From assembly GCA_001275005.1 (NCBI GenBank), contig JWZX01002568.1, positions 1 to 48,522 of the forward strand: a stretch of DNA of 48,522 bases. The letters are read 5' to 3'. Both the position numbers and the translations under genes were made by a program. Source of the DNA: Chrysochromulina tobinii. Lineage: Eukaryota; Haptophyta; Prymnesiales; Chrysochromulinaceae. Position 1 is the stretch's first letter. Each line of letters opens with the position of its first letter. The notes below the pieces were generated by a model, which worked only from the letters and a program-made list of their open reading frames with translations, had not been told where the DNA came from and ran no database searches. Positions 44,657 to 48,522 of the stretch are shown here, in pieces.

Positions 44657-47600
44657 TCAGCTCTTGATCGACTTGATCACCTCAATCATGATCGTGACCA
44701 GCAGGTTGAGCGATTCGACGATGACCTCGCCGCACAGGTTGGCGCAGAACGCGCTCGCGAATAGCATGGGCATCCCCTTGGATGCGAGGATGATCATCGG
44801 CTCATTCAAAAAGAACCGCAAGCCACAGGAGAAGAGCCACGTCCTGATGAGCTCAACCGTATCGCCCGGTACGTGAGTTGAAACCTCGCCCTCCTCGAGA
44901 GGCGGCAAATATGGATTCTTGGCCGGGTCTTGCGGCTCGAAGAGCGAGCAGCCAAACAAGAGGGTCATCAACAGGAAGATCCCGAACATCCCGATGGACA
45001 GGCCCCAGCCGAGGAGGATGTGCCTCATGCCAGGCCAGTCCTTGTTCTTCAATGTATACGAGAGCGACGCCTTCAGAAGCCCATCGTTGAGGCTCTCGTA
45101 GGAGAAATTCCTCGCTGCCGAGTTGGCGGCCAGCCTGGGCGCCTCGGCCTTGGCAGCCTCGCCTGCAGCCTCGCCCTTGTCGGCCTGATTGTCGGCCTGA
45201 TTGTTGTCCTTGGCGGAGGTCTTACGCACGTTGACGCCGTGTCTACCGACACGCATGTGCGTCTTCGTTTTCTTCATGACAGGCTCAGGCGCCGCGGGAG
45301 CCTCGTCGGCGGCGCTCAGGTCGTGAATGACCTGCGCAAACTCGCTCAGGTCCAGCTTTCCGTTGGGCTTATCATCATACGAGCTCATGATGCGCCCGGC
45401 CTCGGCAGTGCTTAAGTTGAGGCCGTGGTGCTCGAGCGCCTTGCGCAGCTCCTGGATTTCGAGGTACCCGCTGTCATTTGCATCGAAGCGCGCAAAGGTC
45501 TGCTTCACCTTGGGAGCCTCTTCGGCGGCGCTCAGGTCGCGAACGGCCTGCGCAAACTCGCTCAGGTCCAGCTTTCCGTCGGGCTTGTCGTCGTACACGC
45601 TCATGATGCGCCCGGCCTCGTCGGTGCTTAAGTTGAGGCCGTAGTGCTCTAGCGCCTTGCGCAGCTCCTGGATTTCGAGGTACCCGTTGTGACTCACGTC
45701 GAAGCGCGCAAACGTCTGCTTCACATTGGCCGACACGGGTGGCGATGCGACGGCCGTCGAAGTTGGATCCTCGCCCGAGTGTTCGGCGACCTTGGCGCTC
45801 CTGCGCTTGCACATAACGCGCAGCCACCTGTAGCACTTCTCGAGGCGCTTCCAGACAAGCCAGTATGGCCAGCAAAGGTAGAACCACGCCATGTTCTTGC
45901 ACACGTTGACGAGGATGATCGGATCGAAGAGCCACGTGAGGATCAGGCCCATCGGAATGCAGATGGAGGCTGCGACGCCGGCCCCAAAGATCATGGCGAT
46001 CGGGTTGATCACGACGGCGGGTCCCTCCGGCTCGATAGGCACTCCGGTGACATTGTCCGTAGGCAGCGGCGGTGGCGCTGGCAACAAGAGCAGGAGCATG
46101 ACGAGCTCGAAGGCGAAGCCATTGACGAGGATCATCACTGTCTGGGCGCGTGTGAAGCCCGGCACCCCCCGCGTCGTGATGCCGGCGCAGAGCGAATGGT
46201 TATACATGCATGCGAGGCACAGGCGCTTCCACACCCTGTCGACGTCCTTGTGCCAGCGCTTGGTGAGCAGCGTAGCGTTCGTCTTGTGCTTCGCTTGCTT
46301 CCAACGCTGCAGGCCAGTCGGCTTGGCGCCGCCGCCAAAGGCAGCAAGGACGGAGGCGGTCGCCGCCGAAGGGGCGGCCGCAGGGTCCGCGGCGGAGGCG
46401 GGCGAGGGATCGCCGAGTGCGCCGGCGCCAACTACAGCTGGCCCAGCAGCCCTCGTTGATGCAGTGGCGAGGGACGCCATGGCGCTGGTTGATTCAGTCA
46501 ATGGCGTGGCCACACCCACGGGGTCAGAGAGGGATATGATCTCTGTCGAGCCATCTGAAGGGGCCGGGGAAGAGGAAAGGAGCTCGGTGATGCGTGGCAT
46601 ACGCGACGTGACAAACTGAGGAGCGTGCACGGTGCCCGCCCTCGACGTGTTGGTCGTCGAGGTCGTCGTCTCCCTGAGCTCTTTGGTGATGGTCGTGACG
46701 ATGGTCGTTGTCGTCGTCGAGACGGTCTCCTCCTCCGCAACGTGAGCAACATGTTCGGGTGGTGATGGCGGCGGTGAGGCGATGGCTGACGCAGACGCTG
46801 GCACCACCTTGGGCGCACTCATCTGCGATGACAGAGCTCCCATAGATCTGAGAGACTTCAGGCCAGTAGCCTTTGGCATCGTCGTCGCGACGTTTGTGGC
46901 CGGAGCCGCCGTCTGCTGCTTGCGCAGGGTCCTCTTTTCCATGGACTGATTCAGCTTTGCCTGGCGCCTGCGCTTCTCTTCATTCTGCTTACCCGAGAGG
47001 AGGGCGAGCGTGTCGTGCATCTGGCGCCGGTCGTTGCGCACCCCGTTGCCGACCAGCACGATGAGCATGGCCACCAGCAAGAAAATGAGGTACCAGACGT
47101 TGCGCACCGTGTGCCACGAGCGATAAAACGCGCACTCAATGTCACCCATGTCCAGGCTGTTGAACGCGACTGCTTCCAGCAGGAGAGCAAGCAATTCTTC
47201 TGCCGACGTCGGGAACTCGATGGCGATGAACTCGGTCAGGTGGGTGCACGAGCAGCCCACGGAGCCGTCGGCGCCCATTATCGTGGCGCAGCCATCGGTC
47301 GACCAGCTGCGGCTGGTCTCGTTCCAGAACTTGCACTCGACGGTCGTGCCGCACGCCCTCGCCGCAGCCGAGAACGGGTTGGGTACGCCCACGCACGGCG
47401 CTTGGCCGGCACCCGCGGCCGGCGACTGGTACGCGAGGCTGATGTTGATCGGCGAGGGCGCGTCCTTTACGGAGAGCTCCGCGCCCCGTTGGGAGATCTT
47501 GATCGAGACGGTCGGACCGGCCGACGACGTGGCGTTGCCCCCGTCACGGCCCTCACCGTCGTCGCCGCCAGCGTCGCTGCTGCTACCGCTCTCGCTCGTC

Positions 47601-48522
47601 AGCCGGCGGTTCCGGCGCCGCCGACGGCGCTCGGCGGCGCTGCTTCCGCCTAGCCCGCCGTGCAGGTTGACCCGCGAGGTGTGGAGGACGGCCGCAACTG
47701 GCACCGACGGATCGAGCCCAGGAATGCCGCCGATCAGGTCAGCGGGCACCGCGACGGCAGCCGCGACGCCCGTGCCCGAGTCGCACGAGATGGGCTCCGC
47801 GGCGAGCGCGCTGGGGGAGCGCACGTTGATGGTCATGTTGAGATTGGCCGAGGACAGCACCACGGGCTCGGCGATGCCGCTGCTCGGAACGGTCACTGAC
47901 GCGAGGGCGGCCGTGGTGGCGGCGCGCGCCATCTGTTCGACGGCGGCGCCGATTTGCTCGCCGGCGCTTGCCGAGGAGGCGGAGCCATCGGAGGCAGCCA
48001 TCAGCCCAAAGAGCGAGGATAGACCACTCGTGACGGCCTGGGCGGCGACGGTGTCGAGCTGCTGCACGGTCGCAAGTACCGCCGCCAACTCGGTGGCCGC
48101 GGTCGCCGTGGCCGCGGCCAGGTCCTCGGCGGCCTCGTCACTGATATCGTCGCCGCCCAGGGGCAAGCCGCCGCCAATGCCTACGGTGAGGGAGGCGAGC
48201 ACCTCCATCAGAGGCCGCAAGGGGGGCGGCGGCAGCGAGGGAGGAGGCGGGGGTGTGGCTGGAGGCGGAGGCGGAGGCGGCGACGAGGGTGGTGGCGGCG
48301 GACGCTGCGGACCGCCAAGCGGTGCTCTGGGAGGCGCCCGGGGCGTCGGCGACGATGGCGGCGGCGGCGATGGTGGAGGGCACATCGGTGGCGGCTTCTT
48401 TGGCGGCGGCGGCGACGGTGGTGGCCGCGTCGGGGGCGGCTTCGACGGAGGCGGCCTTGCGCCGCCCGGGTGCAGAGGCGGCGGGCGGCCAGGCGGCGGA
48501 TGGTCAGGCGGGGGCGGCGAGG
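44657..48522 (-). CDS. GPS-domain membrane protein with EF hands, polycystin-like (5' partial)
   Basis: The frame runs from the stop at 44657 to the right edge, about 1,287 codons so far; the start lies outside. The N-terminal part is a Pro-rich stalk (SPPPP, RPPPP motifs), then Ala/Ser/Val-rich extracellular sequence with likely N-glycosylation sites. A GPS motif follows, CKFWNETSRSWSTDGC then CSCTHLTEF, with predicted self-cleavage at HL|T. A membrane segment comes next (VWYLIFLLVAMLIVLVGNGV), a long Ser/Thr-rich loop (EEETVSTTTTTIVTT) and several more hydrophobic segments (TVMILVNGFAFELVMLLLLL, INPIAMIFGAGVAASICIP, LLGWGLSIGMFGIFLLMTLL). Four canonical EF hands (DVSHNGYLEIQE, DDKPDGKLDLSE and close copies) lie between membrane parts. 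The design matches protist polycystin-1-like proteins, but no PLAT domain or pore region is seen. Calcium-linked surface signalling is inferred. Confidence 0.75.
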   Translation of the reverse strand, partial: SPPPPDHPPPGRPPPLHPGGARPPPSKPPPTRPPPSPPPPKKPPPMCPPPSPPPPSSPTPRAPPRAPLGGPQRPPPPPSSPPPPPPPATPPPPPSLPPPPLRPLMEVLASLTVGIGGGLPLGGDDISDEAAEDLAAATATAATELAAVLATVQQLDTVAAQAVTSGLSSLFGLMAASDGSASSASAGEQIGAAVEQMARAATTAALASVTVPSSGIAEPVVLSSANLNMTINVRSPSALAAEPISCDSGTGVAAAVAVPADLIGGIPGLDPSVPVAAVLHTSRVNLHGGLGGSSAAERRRRRRNRRLTSESGSSSDAGGDDGEGRDGGNATSSAGPTVSIKISQRGAELSVKDAPSPINISLAYQSPAAGAGQAPCVGVPNPFSAAARACGTTVECKFWNETSRSWSTDGCATIMGADGSVGCSCTHLTEFIAIEFPTSAEELLALLLEAVAFNSLDMGDIECAFYRSWHTVRNVWYLIFLLVAMLIVLVGNGVRNDRRQMHDTLALLSGKQNEEKRRRQAKLNQSMEKRTLRKQQTAAPATNVATTMPKATGLKSLRSMGALSSQMSAPKVVPASASAIASPPPSPPEHVAHVAEEETVSTTTTTIVTTITKELRETTTSTTNTSRAGTVHAPQFVTSRMPRITELLSSSPAPSDGSTEIISLSDPVGVATPLTESTSAMASLATASTRAAGPAVVGAGALGDPSPASAADPAAAPSAATASVLAAFGGGAKPTGLQRWKQAKHKTNATLLTKRWHKDVDRVWKRLCLACMYNHSLCAGITTRGVPGFTRAQTVMILVNGFAFELVMLLLLLPAPPPLPTDNVTGVPIEPEGPAVVINPIAMIFGAGVAASICIPMGLILTWLFDPIILVNVCKNMAWFYLCWPYWLVWKRLEKCYRWLRVMCKRRSAKVAEHSGEDPTSTAVASPPVSANVKQTFARFDVSHNGYLEIQELRKALEHYGLNLSTDEAGRIMSVYDDKPDGKLDLSEFAQAVRDLSAAEEAPKVKQTFARFDANDSGYLEIQELRKALEHHGLNLSTAEAGRIMSSYDDKPNGKLDLSEFAQVIHDLSAADEAPAAPEPVMKKTKTHMRVGRHGVNVRKTSAKDNNQADNQADKGEAAGEAAKAEAPRLAANSAARNFSYESLNDGLLKASLSYTLKNKDWPGMRHILLGWGLSIGMFGIFLLMTLLFGCSLFEPQDPAKNPYLPPLEEGEVSTHVPGDTVELIRTWLFSCGLRFFLNEPMIILASKGMPMLFASAFCANLCGEVIVESLNLLVTIMIEVIKSIKS
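45310..45735 (-). repeat. Tandemly duplicated EF-hand pair
   Basis: Two ~75-residue units (KQTFARFD...YLEIQELRKALEH...GKLDLSEFAQ) follow each other with high identity at both DNA and protein level. Each has two complete 12-residue EF loops. This points to a recent internal duplication of one EF-hand pair. Confidence 0.85.

Overview
This window looks like a gene-dense piece of a nuclear genome from a unicellular alga. About 25 protein genes lie on both strands, at roughly one per 1.9 kb, in mostly intronless, very GC-rich frames. Two short GT-AG introns are well supported and a third is possible. The eukaryotic signs are a mitochondrial SDHB, a frataxin-like protein, a HECT ubiquitin ligase, a Tudor/DDT/WHIM/PHD chromatin protein, an ankyrin/RCC1 protein and a GPS/EF-hand membrane protein. 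The algal signs are a twin-arginine, lumen-type signal, a pheophytinase-like hydrolase whose leader is followed by a Phe motif as in secondary plastids, and SPPPP-type ectodomains. My best guess is a haptophyte (prymnesiophyte-like); a pelagophyte or another GC-rich secondary-plastid alga remains possible. No operons, rRNA, tRNA, CRISPR array or recognisable transposon were found.

Left part (1-13.5 kb): a left-edge partial Pro/Ala-rich gene (-), a Ser/Arg-rich unknown (+), a HECT E3 ligase with an N-terminal acylation motif (+), an acyl-CoA delta-9 desaturase (-), a broken WHEP-domain/tRNA-guanine transglycosylase fusion (+), a Pro/Ala-rich ORF (+), a large two-domain glycosyltransferase (-), the succinate dehydrogenase iron-sulfur subunit (+) and a small unknown (+).

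Middle (14-28 kb): a FemAB-like/DUF482 acetyltransferase-fold gene interrupted by a 106-nt intron, a thylakoid-lumen-type protein (-), an Mpv17/PMP22 membrane protein (-), an SCI1-like Lys-rich nuclear protein (+), a frataxin-like protein (-), an AT-hook-like coiled-coil protein (+), and a 1,901-residue Tudor-MBD-like-DDT-WHIM-PHD protein (-) rebuilt from two long reading frames across an 81-nt intron.

Right part (28.5-48.5 kb): an ankyrin/RCC1/UBA-like protein (+), an unknown (-) head-to-head with a PTC7-type PP2C phosphatase (+), the pheophytinase-like hydrolase (-), a small membrane protein (+), a GT2/GT92-like glycosyltransferase (+), a small unknown (-), a long coiled-coil protein (+), and a GPS/polycystin-like membrane protein with four EF hands that runs off the right edge (-).

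The genes are unrelated housekeeping and regulatory genes, not one pathway. The most interesting signals are: the aaRS-type WHEP domain fused to a now-broken tRNA-modifying enzyme; two introns whose splice junctions are duplicated at both ends, as expected if introns arise by tandem duplication of exon sequence containing AGGT; TTGAC arrays just upstream of three start codons; and several unusual domain fusions. All functional calls are from motifs read by eye.
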